From Byssochlamys sp. IMV 00236 (Eukaryota > Ascomycota > Eurotiomycetes > Eurotiales > Thermoascaceae), in the NCBI GenBank assembly GCA_001931875.2, contig MSJH02000546.1, forward strand, positions 248,001-312,000: a stretch of 64,000 nucleotides of DNA, in the 5' to 3' direction. A model generated the notes under the pieces. The model was given only the letters and a program-made list of their open reading frames with translations, was not told the DNA's origin and made no database searches. Shown piece after piece: positions 21,313 to 33,470 of this stretch; position 1 is the stretch's first letter, and the number at the start of each line of letters is the position of its first letter. Both the position numbers and the translations under genes were made by a program.

Positions 21313-22517
21313 ATGTTTGTTCCATTCAGCGGCCTCCAGGCCATAGATCTCTTCTCTTCGCCCCTCGGCTCTTCATGTTCTGAAAAACAACCCAAGGACG
21401 CTCGTTCTTCTTCCACGCACTGGACACCACGAACAGCAACTGATATCCAACATGCGGCCACGAAGTCGACCTCCCAATCATCGAGGTACTACAAATCGAA
21501 GCCTAAATGGCAAGCGTCTCTTTCGCGTCTCTTCCGATCATCACCTCAGGATAAACATCAGAGCAGAAACGACACCAAGCTAGAAGCATACGACGACGTG
21601 GAGATGCAAGGGAACGAGAAGATCGACAACAAGGAAAAAGCAACGCAGCGTCTAAGCCGAATGTCATCTCTGAAAATCCCCCGATCCAGAACCAAGAGCA
21701 GCATTGCAGATCACGAAAAGGAGAAGAAGACCTACGAGAAATCATCAATGACCACATCATCTTCGACGAAGATCTTCACCCCGAATATCGGCATGTCCTC
21801 GACGTTAAAGAAACGTAATAGACCTCAAAGTCGTCGAGAATCTTCTCTATCTACACTCCTATCCCTTCGAGACCACCACAGCACAAGAGTCCCCAGTGCA
21901 ACTTCAACAGCCGCTGAAATCCCATCATTCGAACCCCGGATCTCGCCCCCAACTCCAACTCAGACGTTCGCGGAACCATCAAACCAGGCAGTTCGAAGAA
22001 GAAGTACCATCAAAGACTGGAAGAAGAAAACAGACCGTCTCTCTCTTTCTCTCTCCCTTTCCGTTCTCGCGCCTTCTGCACGACTATCAGCCTACGGGCC
22101 GTCACCTCATTGCAAAAGCACCTTCGAGTGGGATCGTATATCTCTCGATGAAGAAACAGCCCCGAAACAACCCGTGTATAATCATCCTAAAACCGTAACC
22201 AGGAGCTCTACGGAGAGGAAGAACCCTGTTGTCGTGGGAAAACCACGCAATGACCAGCCATCGTCCCGATCTATGCGCTCGAAGAGAGAGTTAGCTTCGA
22301 GATCTACTTCGAGAAGTAGACACGAGTCGAGTATAGGTATGTTATATAATCAATTATCATCTAACCGTCTAACTATCCCTCATATAGAACATGGCTGACA
22401 TATGAATTGTAATGCAATACAGACGTTACCGGAGACGGCGAATTCACCAGCCTCATGGAAGTTGCCAACGGAAACACCAAACGAACCGGTGGCGTTGAGG
22501 CGCTGGAACTCATCTAG
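21313..22517 (+). CDS. Basic Ser/Thr/Arg-rich protein, function unknown (372 aa)
   Basis: Exons 21313-22336 and 22423-22517. The protein is disordered, basic, and rich in Ser, Thr, Lys, Arg and Pro, with many RxxS kinase-type sites and a patch of alternating Leu-Ser around residue 250 (RLSLSLSLSVL). The 86-nt intron was chosen because its acceptor opens a tail that looks conserved (GDGEFTSLMEVANGNTKR, then TGGVEALELI). A nearer acceptor (51-nt intron) would instead end the protein at EHG. There is no membrane segment or known domain. The upstream open frame reaching 21298 begins with GTG and is not used. A short uORF precedes it. Confidence 0.65.
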
Positions 22518-23181
22518 AAATAAATCCCTTTTTCCCCAGTCCATCATAGACTGTTGCTGTTTTTTTCTGCATTTCCAGATTCCTCCCTCCTCATTGATAT
22601 GAAATGAACGCTCATTACATCCATTGTTGATTTTTTTTTTTGGTAGTATCTGACGATCACTTGTTTTCATCCCATTTCGTATGTCATACTGCGGTTTTTA
22701 CGCGATGAGATGCGATGCCTACCTACCTAACAAGGAGGTTATGCTCCCTCCCTTTCTCTCTCTCTGTCTCTCTTTTCCCTTTCATTACTCTGTCTTATCT
22801 ATCGCTACAGGCGTCTTCGAACGGGCCTTCTATGGACATGTATACACCATATGCCATCATGCCTTGTGTAATTGAAATTGAAATTGCTACATTCACTCTA
22901 TATTCATGCTCCTTCTAATCTGCTAGATCTTATATTCATAACTCATCACACAATAGGTCCACAGCTGTCTCTCTCCGACGGCAAGGAGAAATCATGATAA
23001 GCAGAAATTATAGAACGTATTCCCAAACCATATAAGATCCCAACATAGTATCATAGCAAAAGAAGACGCCAGGCTCAAATCTCTATAAGCAGATCACCCG
23101 CTATTAGTGGCTATATCACACATAGTTAATGAGAGATGTCAATTAGATCGCAAAATATGTCGATTTTTAGTTACCGCGATA
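22518..23181. other. Convergent intergenic region
   Basis: The 3' ends of the 372-aa gene (+) and med16 (-) face each other. The sequence has T-rich runs and no supported gene. Confidence 0.5.
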
Positions 23182-26100
23182 TCACGCAGAACCCGGAAGT
23201 ACTGCAGCAGTCGCAGCGGGAGTGCGAGCTGAGTTGTGCTGCTGATGTGCCAACATTGGCACCGTCGCGGACCCCGGTTCCAAAGTCCACATTCCCCCAC
23301 ACAGGCAAGACCGCAGAATGCCCAGTTTAGCGACGAGGCGAAACCACAGAAACGAGCGCGGCGGTGTGACGTCTCCAGATACCTCGCCGCAGCGGGTGCA
23401 ACGCCGTCGGGGGATTGCAGACTTCCCTCTATTGCTGTCACCATTCTGATCTGCGGTGTCAGTGGGAGATGTCCGCAGGGGGACCTTTTTCAAGATATCG
23501 ACTTCTCTACTGCGTCGATAGAGCTCTGTTCTGCGGTCATATCCGATCCCGAGCCAGCTGTAGTCAGCCAGGTAGAGCCCCATGCGATCGATCTCAGGCT
23601 TTATTGAGGGAAGGGTCTGCCGTAGAAGGGTCGCAACCGCCGGAACGAGCACCGCAGGAATTCGAGCGTTGGTGAGGAGCTCCTTCTCTGGAGCTGGTCG
23701 CTCGGCGTCCCCAAATCCAGCGCCTTGGTAGGCGTGTCGTACGGCAGAATCGACACCTGCCAGAAATTTCTCATATACATCAATCCGCACGGGCGAGGCG
23801 CTGATGACCCTGCAGATCTCGGCATAAACTACACGGGCCTCGCCGGAGAGAGAATGCGCGGCTGCAAAGCCAGCGTAGACGCCACGCAGCCCGCGGCATA
23901 TGAAGCGCAGGAACGCACGGGACATGCTGCAGAGGAGAATAAGCAGGGACAGGGACGAGGCTGATTTCACTGTCGCAAAGTTAGTTGACATTGAAAAAAC
24001 AGAAAGCGAATCCTCTGTGTTGTATGCTCTGCACTTACCTTTCTGCGCGAAAGCTTCCTGGTCAGAGAAGACGCTTTGAAACTCATCCTGCAGGTCAAAG
24101 AGTTCGTCGAGGATGTAATTGGCAAAACCCAAAGCCCATTTAGTATTTCCCAGGATCATCCGTAGCACATCTACAATCCCCAGTTAGTGTGAAGAGAGCC
24201 TCTTGTCAAGGATGGAGCTCACCAGGATCATGGGGCTCGGCTTCCCTGGCACCCTTATTATACTGGAAAAAGTATGCGAAGAGTACAGAGGCATGGCGCA
24301 GATGAAGGATTGACCATGGTACTGCCGCTGGCAGCGTGCGCGGTTTACTGTACTCTTTGAAACCCAATGCGGCCTGTACGCTTAAGCACCGCGGAATGAA
24401 TGGGTGTTGCATAAGCTTGTCGTGTTCGACCGTGAAGTTGCAGTTAATAGGTAGAGCCCGGTAGACTTCACTGACGAATACGCTTTGGGCGTCTATGACC
24501 ATAGTCAGTAGGAAAGTCCGATTGTCTAGTGGCTGGAAGTCCTGACCTGGAGTCAACTGGCGCAGAAGCATCATGACTATATCATCTGTATTCGTATCAC
24601 TTCCGCAGCCGCGACAAAATGCAAGCGCTAATGCTGCGACTGCTGCTGAGAATTTACCTGTATCAATTAGTACCAGCTATGTCAAAAAGATGAGCCCATA
24701 CCTACTATCATCATATAGTCCCTCTTCCGCTCCGAACGAATGCTCCATCGTCCTAAGGCGCATCTGCCAGTCCGCGTCCAGGACAACAGCCAAGCATGCA
24801 TTGGGGGAAAAGCTGATGTGAATACCTATTGCTATTTAGTAAGAAGCTCCCATGTAGTAGTCCACAGAAGGCCACCGACCTGACGCATCGAGAGGGAAAT
24901 GGAATCCGGCCTGAGCCATGCTGGTAACCGTATTGGTGTCATCGACCCCGTTGAAGTTGGTCATGGTCTTGGGATCATAGAATGCGATAGAACTATCGTC
25001 GTACGTCACAGAAAGCACGTTACCATATTCCGTGTGGTCCACAGACACGATATATCTATCTGAATAGACGTCCTCTAGCCGTCTTAGATCAATCCGAGGC
25101 TATATAACGTCAATAGGTCATGCTTTTCGATAGACATCAACATTTGCTTACCTTAGTCTGGGCGTTGCTCTTCTTAGATACTACCTCATCAAACTTGGGA
25201 TGGAGCGACTGTGCGGCTGTCTCCAGCTGCCATCTGACAATGATACTTGAAGCACCCTGCTGCTGTTGGTGGTGGTGGTGTTGCTGCTGGTGATGGTCCT
25301 CGCTGACATGCACAGGACTTGAGAACACCGCGATAATCCACGGCCCAGAGGCGCTTCCCGCCGTGCTCTCGGACGGTCCCGGGACGATATCGAGACGGGT
25401 GAGACAATACAGTGAGTTGGCGGAGTGAGAAAGATCATCGGAATGATCGAGTCCTGAACGACCTTTGTCAAAGACACCGCTTGATGTTTCGATCTTGCTG
25501 TGCAAGAAGCGAAGAGTGGGTGTTGGAAAAGGGGCTGCAGCGGATGCTTGCTTGGGTTGGTTGGGGTCCCATTGCGGAGGATTCCATGTGATATTCACAC
25601 GGTAAACCGAGATCTTTTGACATGCAGAATGGGTCGCCAGAATAATGCCGCCTATGTTCGGACCAGGTCAGTGATAGGACAATATTGATAATCTGGCTAT
25701 GGGACCAACCTTGAATCGGCGCCAGGGCAGCGTGTGTTAAGAGCCCGTCTGAGTGAGCAGTGTGCTTGAGTTCCGTTGAGACTTCTGCCCATCTACTGTC
25801 GGGATTCTGATAGAGCAATCGGATCTGGGCAGACCGGGTGATGCAGACCAGTGCTGACTTGTTTACTGGGTGGAAGGGGCCGATGGGCCGGCGGCGGAAA
25901 GGCGAATATCCCCAGCGGCCATTTAGCTTTGCCGCCTGGTGGAAAGCATGAATCTAGTTTGCGAGTCAGTCATGCTAGTACAGGGGTACATGCTGCATGA
26001 AGCGTCCAGGAAGTCCATACGATCCGTTGCAAATTGAGCCACATCATCCCGACGATCTGACCTCCATCGTCGTCGGCGTCAAGGACTGCCTGACGTTGAC

Positions 26101-26565
26101 CGGAAATGCTGTTGAGGGCAATCGATATAGCGTATATCGACACCCTTCCGGAAGAATCCACGACGGCCAGTTCGGAGCCCGTTTCGTTCCAGGACAGATG
26201 AGCGAGTGGGTGACTCCCGTGAGCCTCTGTAACAGCCGTGAGAGGCGTATCTTCGCTGAGAGTCCATTTACCATCTGTGGGCCGGCAGTATAAATGGCGC
26301 ACATTCACCCTGAGACCGTCTTGCGAGATATATGCAATACAGCCCAGCCTGGACCAGGCGACTTTTCTGCGATGCATCAGCTGGAAAGGCTCCAGAAGGA
26401 CGATGCACGGGGACACACGTACTGGCAGCATCCCACGAGGCGCATCTCGTCCAAGCGCTGAGCCAGACCTTTCGTCGCTGTCGTCGATGAAAGGCCCAAC
26501 TCGAGGGAAGAGGGATCCCCGAATAGATCATCCACATCGATGCCTTCCTCCATGATCATGGGCAT
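23182..26565 (-). CDS. med16: Mediator complex subunit 16 (Sin4)
   Basis: Ten exons (- strand): 26565-26423, 26366-26021, 25953-25710, 25651-25152, 25099-24880, 24825-24706, 24657-24547, 24492-24223, 24170-24039 and 23969-23182, giving 957 aa. The N-terminal half is a WD-type beta-propeller with segments such as [35 protein letters not shown] and [13 protein letters not shown]. The C-terminal half is helical and ends in a likely zinc site: [11 protein letters not shown], then CLCGGMW. Med16/Sin4 is a Mediator tail subunit that links activators to RNA polymerase II. A His/Gln-rich insert (encoded near 25262-25300) interrupts the propeller. All nine introns are 48-69 nt with GT/AG ends. The first Met ([17 protein letters not shown]) fits the usual acidic start of fungal Med16. 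Confidence 0.9.
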
Positions 26566-27753
26566 GCTGAAGTTTCGAACAGAAGAGATAAGAGATACGG
26601 TGTGTCCTTTTTTTTTTTTCCACAGAGTAGTTCACCAGTAGAATTCACAGATGCTGGTGAAGCCACATGCCATGTTCTGACAGAGCAGATGTAGAATCCA
26701 ATGGGTATAGCGCATCAACGGACACATTTAACGAATCAGGATGCAATCATACAAGCGAAATACAAGAAAATAGCAGATCTGGGTATCTCAACAGCAGCTC
26801 CAATGGACGGCGGAATACTCGAGACGAAAGAGGGAAAGTACTGGCCGTTAAGTTCGGTCCATCCATCGACTTTCCTGTATTATTAGGTATTATTCTGTCT
26901 CTCTCGATCCTCCAACTTCCCCGGAGGCAGCAGCACGAGCCATGCTGAGTCAGCTGGCACATGACACAAGCGCCGTCTCCCCGCCAACGCAAGCGACAGC
27001 GGGGCCAGAACAGCCGCAGCCAATCAGCAGCGCCAGACAAGCGAAAGCAGAGTAATTCTTATACCAGCAATTGACATTTGAGACCGGCAAGTGTTGTGTT
27101 GTGTTCTGTTCCCACGAGGGATTATAATTCCTATTATTATTCGAGTAGAGTAACTAGTTAGTTCACTATCACCAAGGGACTCTGACGTACAGTAGCCTGG
27201 ATCACAATATTCTGCAAGACACACCGCCGTAACTTGGGAACGTCCCGTCCCATTCTTTCTGCGATGAATTAATTGATCCTGTCTCTCTATCTCCCAACAT
27301 CTTATTAGTTAGTTAGTGAACCCCCCGTGCTCGAGCATTCCTCCCACTGCCGCCGGATCGGATTCCCCCTCTGCCCTGGCGGGTCAAAATAAACACAAGC
27401 GCTTGCAAGCCAAGCGAGCCGCTTTGCTCTCTCGCCCTGAGCCAGACTTTCTGAGTCCGGCACAGCGACACCGTCCTGACCTCATCTAACGTCGCCCGAT
27501 CTCTGGTCCCTTTTTTCTCTCTTTCTTCCTTTCTCTCTTCCCACCTCCAGGCTCAGAGAGATCGGGCAACTGACTGGTTCTCGACCGCTGGACCATTTAC
27601 CTCCCCGAAAATCATCCTGGATTTGGGGTTTTCCCTCTAATTCTCTAGTTTTACCGGAAGATTCCCCCATGCGCCTGGCTTGTGTCCTTCTTCGATCTAT
27701 CCCGAGCCAGCTGAAGGAGCGCGTGCTCCGTCAATCTCTTACAACCTCACCTG
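26566..27753. promoter_or_regulatory. Divergent region between med16 and hst4
   Basis: About 1.2 kb separates the two start codons. It contains A/T-rich spacers, a CT-rich stretch at 27.5-27.55 kb and no supported exon. Both promoters and leaders must lie here. Confidence 0.5.
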
Positions 27754-29614
27754 ATGGCGGCCACATCTACGGCCGCATACAATGCGACCACGCAGCCCAT
27801 CGTGACTGCGATGGAGATAGACGACGATACCGATACGTCTGATCTCAGTTCACCACCGGCATCTCCTCGTCCACCGCCGGGGTTCTATCCCTCGCCGCCG
27901 CCCTCGCAGGATCAAGATGCGGACGACTTTAGCGCGGCGCGCAGCCAAGACGAGAGGCCCGCGAAGAAGAGGAGGCGGGTGGAACCCAAACCGCGCACGA
28001 CGCAGCACTTGGATCTATCCTGCAACGACGAGCAGTCCTACGCCCAGCAGCAGGCGCAGCTGGACTTGCTGAAGAAGACCTTGCGCAAACACCGCAAGAT
28101 CGTGGTGATTGCCGGTGCCGGCATCTCCACGTCGGCCGGCAGTAGGTGTTCCCCGTTCCTGGCTGCAACGGCCTTCTGCCAGCGCTAACGCAAGTCCTGT
28201 AGTTCCTGACTTCCGCTCGACAGACGGGCTCTTCAAGTCGGTGCAGAAGAAGCACAACCTCAAGTCGTCCGGCAAGCTGCTCTTTGACGCAGCGGTCTAC
28301 CGTGATGACTCCCTCACCGCGTCCTTCCACGAGATGGTACGCTCCTTGTCCGAGGAGGCCGCCAAATCCTCCCCGACCGCCTTTCACCACCTACTAGCTC
28401 GACTGGCCAAGGAAAATCGCCTGGCGCGACTCTACACCCAGAACATTGATTGCATCGAGACTTCGATGCCACCGCTGGCGACGCAGGTTCCACTGAACAA
28501 CAAGGCACCATGGCCACGCACCATCCAACTCCATGGCAGCCTTGACAAGATGGTGTGCCAGAAATGCCGCCACCTCTCGGATTTCCAACGCGAGCTCTTC
28601 GACGGTCCTGATGCGCCTCTTTGTCCTGCCTGCTCGGAGACAGATGCATTCCGCGCTGAGACTGGTCAACGCAGTCACGGAGTAGGCAAGATGCGACCGC
28701 GCATTGTCCTCTACAACGAACATAACCCGGACGAGGAGGCCATTGCTTCCGTCATGAATTCAGACATTCGATCCCGGCCCGATGCTCTAATCGTTGTAGG
28801 AACCAGCTTGAAGATTCCAGGCGTACGTCGTCTCGTGAAAGACATGTGTACAGTTGTCCGGGGCCGGCGAAATGGAGTCACGATGTGGATCAACAACGAC
28901 CCGCCAGTGGGCAAGGAGTTCGAGGACTGCTGGGATCTCATGGTAACGGGAGACTGCGAGGAAGTCGCTAGGTTAGCCGGGCTGAAGCGGTGGGACGACG
29001 ACAGCGAAAATGTCTTCGACGAATGCGATGCTTCCGAGGTGGAGCGGGTGAAGAAGCAGCATGGTGGCTTTTCCGTCGTAGTCCCCACGACGCCGCACAA
29101 GCAGCAGAAGACGAACACAGGCTTCCTCACGCCCTCCTCCAGTCACGACGAGATGACAGGCGTTTCTCAGAGACAATCCCCGGTTCCGCGTGCGAACCCG
29201 GCCAGCAAAGGCCCCAGCATCAACGACGTTCTCCGGGGAACCAAGACAGCAAATCCCAAAAAGCCAGGCCCGAAGAAGGGCACGGCCAACAAGACCACAA
29301 AGGCGACCAAGCCCCGTGCAAAGAAAGAACAGGCCGCCAAGGTCACCAAGATCACATCTTTCAGCAAGGTTACCAAAGGGACCAAGGCTGCGGCCGGCAC
29401 AGCCAAAGCGGTCAAGTTGGAGAAGGGCGAATCCGCCAAACCAATGCATCCCCTGCCACCGGGTGCTGCCCGCAACAATGGGCCTCTGTTCCCCAACCTG
29501 GCTACCAAGGGAGATGCCTCTCCGTGTGGTGAGCTCTGGCGCAATCCGGGGACTATCTCCCCACCACGCGTGCCTAAGGGTATGACCGACCTGTTGAGCG
29601 AACCCAGTGCGTAG
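27754..29614 (+). CDS. hst4: Sir2-family NAD-dependent deacetylase, Hst3/Hst4 type
   Basis: Exons 27754-28141 and 28203-29614 give 599 aa. The N-terminal ~85 residues are disordered with a basic KKRRRVEPK motif (likely nuclear signal). The sirtuin core shows GAGISTSAG joined across the intron to IPDFRSTDGLF, TQNIDCIE, the catalytic His in QLHGSLDK (about residue 239), the Zn ribbon CQKC (about 248) and CPAC (about 270), and VVGTSLKIPG. This pattern matches the Hst3/Hst4 branch, which removes H3K56 acetylation in yeast; A. oryzae HstD belongs to this branch and affects secondary metabolism. The long Lys/Thr/Pro-rich tail (about residues 400-540) is low complexity and possibly chromatin-binding. 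Substrate is inferred from family. Confidence 0.9.
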
Positions 29615-30318
29615 CGGTCGATTTCAGGATCCTCCGCTGTCATTCGAGCGCATTTTACCTTTTATATTTTTCTTCTAGTTTTCGATCTTCTCGCCCGCAT
29701 CGCTGAAGGGCCAGATCCTGCTTATGAAAAGTCGCAGAGATACCAAGATATATTACTGTTTGCATTGGCGGCGTTTCCATGGGGTCTAGAGGAAGGACGG
29801 GGGGCGGTGCTGTTTCTTTACGAGAAACCGGTGGAGGGACCGATCGCGTCCTTTACTGATTATATCGGGTTATCTTGTTCGTTTCTCCTGCTCGACTATG
29901 TTGGCAGATTCTCTCGCGCGCGCAATTCGCCGTGCTGTGTAATACCAGGCGTTATGTGGTTTGGGGAGCGGGTCAGTCGACGACGTGTGTGTTCTTCACC
30001 ATCCTTCATACAAGTCTTGCGGCTACCTCTTGACGCACGTGTTCGTTTTTGGCCTCACTGCCGCCCGTACAGAAGTCTACTCGACCTGTTTTACGAGTTG
30101 TGCATGTTATCTAGAAGAGCGGACTGCGAAAGTCGCTATGGATACAGATATGAATGTCATATTAATACAACCGCATGCTCTCACTCTCACTGGTCAGGGT
30201 GCTTTTTCCATCGTAGAATCAGAAAAAAGGACAACCAAACACTACTGAAAACTACGTAGATATAGATAGATCGATCGATCGCGAAACTGCACCGCAGACC
30301 TCTGTCTCGGTAAATTCA
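29615..30318. other. Convergent intergenic region hst4 / dpb4
   Basis: 3' regions of two genes in tail-to-tail order. Open frames of up to 164 codons on the + strand have no recognisable motifs and are probably 3' UTR. Confidence 0.5.
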
Positions 30319-31492
30319 TTAACCCAAACCCATATTCTCTCGCAATTGCGCCCCTGGACCATCATCATAATCACTCTCATCCGATTCCACCGCATCCGGA
30401 TTCGCCATTCGTCGTCGCCGCGACGAATCTCCATCAAGATCCTCCACGAGCTCGTTATCGTTCCGTCTCTCTTCCTCCTCGTCCTCCTCCTCATCCTCTT
30501 GTTCTTCCTCTTGCGTCTCATCATCATCTTCCTCTTCGTGCTCTTCTTCTTCTTCTTCTTCTTCTTCTTCTTCCTCCTCCTCCTCTTCCTCTTCTTCCGT
30601 CTCATCGTCATCTTCGACGGGTTGTTTTCCATCCGTTTCACCATCGCGTTTTACGCGCTTTGTCCCACGAGTCGGAACGGTATCTTTCTCCTTCTCTTTC
30701 TCTTTGGCATCTTTTGAGGCTTCCTCTGCTGTTCCTGCAGGCGTGGGTATTGCTGCTGCTCCATCGGTCTGTTCTTGCGTTTGTTGGGAAAGGGTCTGTT
30801 CCGCGCTGGCTTTCTTGGCTTTGCGCTTGTTATTGGCGAGGTCGGTGTGCATGGCGAGTTCGCGCTCTACATGAGGACGGAGAGAGTCGAATTCGAGTTC
30901 TGAGAGGGCGGAGAGCACGTCTGTAGGTGCTAGGGTGCGTTTGAGAGTGTGTTCGTTGGCGCTGTTGGTTTTTTTTTTGCCAGGGGGGCGTATGTTAGTT
31001 TGTTTAAGAGAGTTTGAAGTCTGAGGGAGGGAGGGAAGGGAATGGGGAGAAGAGAAGAAGAAGACGTACTGCGAAGCCACGTAGTTGACGAAGACAGTCG
31101 CTGCTTTCTGGATAGCGAGCACGGCATCTTTTTGGATTGTTGTATTTGGTGGAAGGACGGATTTGGCGAGTCGAAGCGTGACGGATCGAGGGAGGAGATA
31201 GTCCTGTAGTTATTATTTAGAGGGTTAGTTGGTTCATGCTTTCCTTTCCCCAGAATGATATCACTGTAGCTTATGTTGTGTTTTGTGGGATTGACCAGGA
31301 GAAAGACTCCCATGAAACATGATGGGACGAAAAAGGGAAATTCCATTTCACACAAGTCCAATGAGATGTATAAACAAAGCTTACCTCGACGTTCACACCT
31401 CCCTCCGCCTGCGCCTTGAGCTGCTGCTGCGTCGCCGTCACCTCATCCGCCTCCGCAGGCGTGACGGACGACGTAGATTTTCGCGGCGGCAT
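30319..31492 (-). CDS. dpb4: DNA polymerase epsilon histone-fold subunit (Dpb4/POLE3 type)
   Basis: Exons 31492-31385, 31203-31070 and 30961-30319 (- strand) give 294 aa. A histone fold spans about residues 37-115: DYLLPRSVTLRLAKSVLPPN, then AVLAIQKAATVFVNYVASHA, then RTLAPTDVLSALSELEFDSL. This is the CBF/NF-Y type found in Dpb4/POLE3, which pairs with Dpb3/POLE4-like partners in polymerase epsilon and in ISW2/CHRAC-type remodelers. The C-terminal half is disordered, with an unbroken Glu run of about 20 and a mixed Glu/Asp/Gln stretch, and ends MANPDAVESDESDYDDGPG. The first intron is long for this window (181 nt). Which complexes it joins here is inferred. Confidence 0.88.
30541..30600. repeat. 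TTC/GAA trinucleotide repeat coding for poly-Glu in Dpb4
   Basis: About ten perfect TTC units (30544-30573) continue into imperfect TTC/CTC units. On the - strand they encode the Glu run of Dpb4. It is a likely length-variable site between strains. Confidence 0.85.
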
Positions 31493-33470
31493 CGTAATCT
31501 GTGATGGCTGTGCTGGAGAAAGAAAAAGGAAACGGCCACTACTCAGAAAGCCCAATGGCCCATACGGACTCTCCCGGGGGTCTGTATCCTTTCGTTGGCT
31601 GTGTCTCGAGATAGACGAGATTCGTCGCAGACCGGATAAGTCCTGGAAGCTCGAACCTTCTTCCTAGATAATCGCCAAGTATTCAAAACGACTTCCAACC
31701 AAGGATTAATCCCCTCGCAACAAACTGCGCTTTGCAATCCTCCGTCAAACTTTCCGACACCTAAGTATCGTCCGAACACGAACACCTCACCTCGTCTCGA
31801 TATCCGTCCCGAATCTCACTATCTCACTGACTCGCGATATTGCTGGTTTGCAGGGATTATCGAAAGACGTAATAAGCGACGATTTTCTTCAGAACAAATC
31901 CTCGTATCGAGACCGTGTCATAAAACCAAAAAAAAGTCCGCTCACACAAATAAAAAACCCAGTACGATGAAAAGTGAAAAAAATGTCAACCTCGAATTTC
32001 TCTGCTGTAAAAGAGGATAACGTTGCGGTGTACGAAAATCGTCCAGAAAGCTCTTGGAGCAAAAAAAAAGTGCAGGGCTAGACTGGTCTTCCGATTGAAC
32101 GTGACGCGAAACCGGCGCGACGCAGAAATGGCGGGGAGCGCGAGTTGGGAAGGGGGAGAGCTTGTTTTTTAGGTTTGGCACTAAAGGAGTGTCCCTTCAT
32201 TGCAGGTTTTGCAGTAGATAGGTATGGAATAATAATACGTAGAGTAGTCGAGGTTCGAGTTAAATTGTTATATTCTTCTAATATTCTGCTAAAATTGCAT
32301 ATATCTTGGTGTTGAACTCTCAGGAACATGTGGTCGGGGGTAACATTAATAATGGGTAAGTATTAGATGCAGATAACTACTGGCGCTTCATATGGCGTCA
32401 TTCCAACAACCTCGATCCATTGTCTCGGGATCGAGTCAGTCAAAATATTAAATTCCAATTTCTCTATGAGTGCTTCTCTACTGACCATTTTGTTCTTCAA
32501 ATGCCAAGTAACGGTCTGATTAATGCCAATGCCAATGTCCTCTTTGACTCGATAGAATTTGGCTATTGAAGATTGGCAGATAGCCAAGAACTCTTGTGAT
32601 GGATACAGTACACGTTGGCAATACCAAGTTGTATGAAAGACGAGGAGATAACCATGCTGCATAGCCCCTTAACCAGTGATTCCAGTCTCCTCTATACGCT
32701 TTCCAAAACCAGCAATCTCTCTACTTAATACATATAAACCTCATCAGCAAAGTCGACCTGACATTAGAGAACCATCCCCCCTTCCGGCGCCCTACCATTC
32801 ACCCACACCCCATATATACAACAACAACAACAACAAAGGTCCATTTACCAGTCAAGGAGTCCATATTGTGCGGTGGTACAAAACTAGTCCACCGTCATCT
32901 AGCTGGGGGCTTCCTGTTCGAACCCTGGAGTGTCCATGGGGATTTCGAAGAAAAGTCCTGCCCGTCAAAAGCATAGGCGGGGTTTTCGTAACACCCTCCC
33001 TCCATCTCTCTTTCTGTGGAAGATTGCTCGGGGGTGTGAGCTTTTTTGCATCCCTGTATACTGAGAGTGGGATTGGTTATAAAGGGCTATCGGAAACGGT
33101 CAGAGAATGTTGATTTCTTACTCATTGTGCTACATATGACTATATAAGGGAGTGCAGTAGTTATCAGAATATTCTAGTCTTTTGCCGGTAGCGCAGCGGT
33201 CTAGTTCCTAGAATATACCCTAGAAATCGGTCGTGACACTCATCTGGTATTATGATCATACACGCATAAGTAGGAATCGACTTTGTCAACATGGCTACAC
33301 TGGTAAAACAGATAATCCCATTTCATAATGAATTCTATGTATGAAAGCCGGCCAAACGCCTCCCTTTTTGGTATGGTATCCATCCATAAGCGGAAATCGG
33401 ACAAACATTGAATATCACAGGTAGATAAACTTCCTTGGCAGACAAAGACAAAAAGATCAGTCGAAGGGAA
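31493..33470. other. Intergenic region between dpb4 and nug1
   Basis: About 2 kb between the dpb4 5' end and the nug1 3' end, both on the - strand. It contains the dpb4 promoter and leader (left part), a possible 99-aa open frame at 32363-32662, and a pol III-like A-box remnant near 33184. The rest shows nothing I can name. Confidence 0.45.
32363..32662 (-). CDS. Possible orphan protein (99 aa)
   Basis: An ATG-initiated single-exon frame without low-complexity sequence. It has a mildly apolar start (GYLLVFHTTWYCQRVLY) and a central basic helix-like part (VSREALIEKLEFN), and ends PYEAPVVICI. No domain or homologue is recognised, and no intron signals support it. It may be a chance frame or a remnant of a longer lost gene. 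Confidence 0.2.
   Translation of the reverse strand: MQHGYLLVFHTTWYCQRVLYPSQEFLAICQSSIAKFYRVKEDIGIGINQTVTWHLKNKMVSREALIEKLEFNILTDSIPRQWIEVVGMTPYEAPVVICI

Noticed and set aside
28973..29643. Long antisense frames over the hst4 tail
   Set aside because: They mirror the Lys/Thr/Pro-rich low-complexity coding sequence of hst4 and have no independent support.
32910..32935. TGTTCGAACCC as a pol III B-box
   Set aside because: Neither strand gives paired T-stem or acceptor arms.
33184..33245. A possible tRNA (A-box-like TAGCGCAGCGG)
   Set aside because: No B-box matching GGTTCGANNCC follows and no acceptor stem can be paired; at most a decayed tRNA or SINE fragment.
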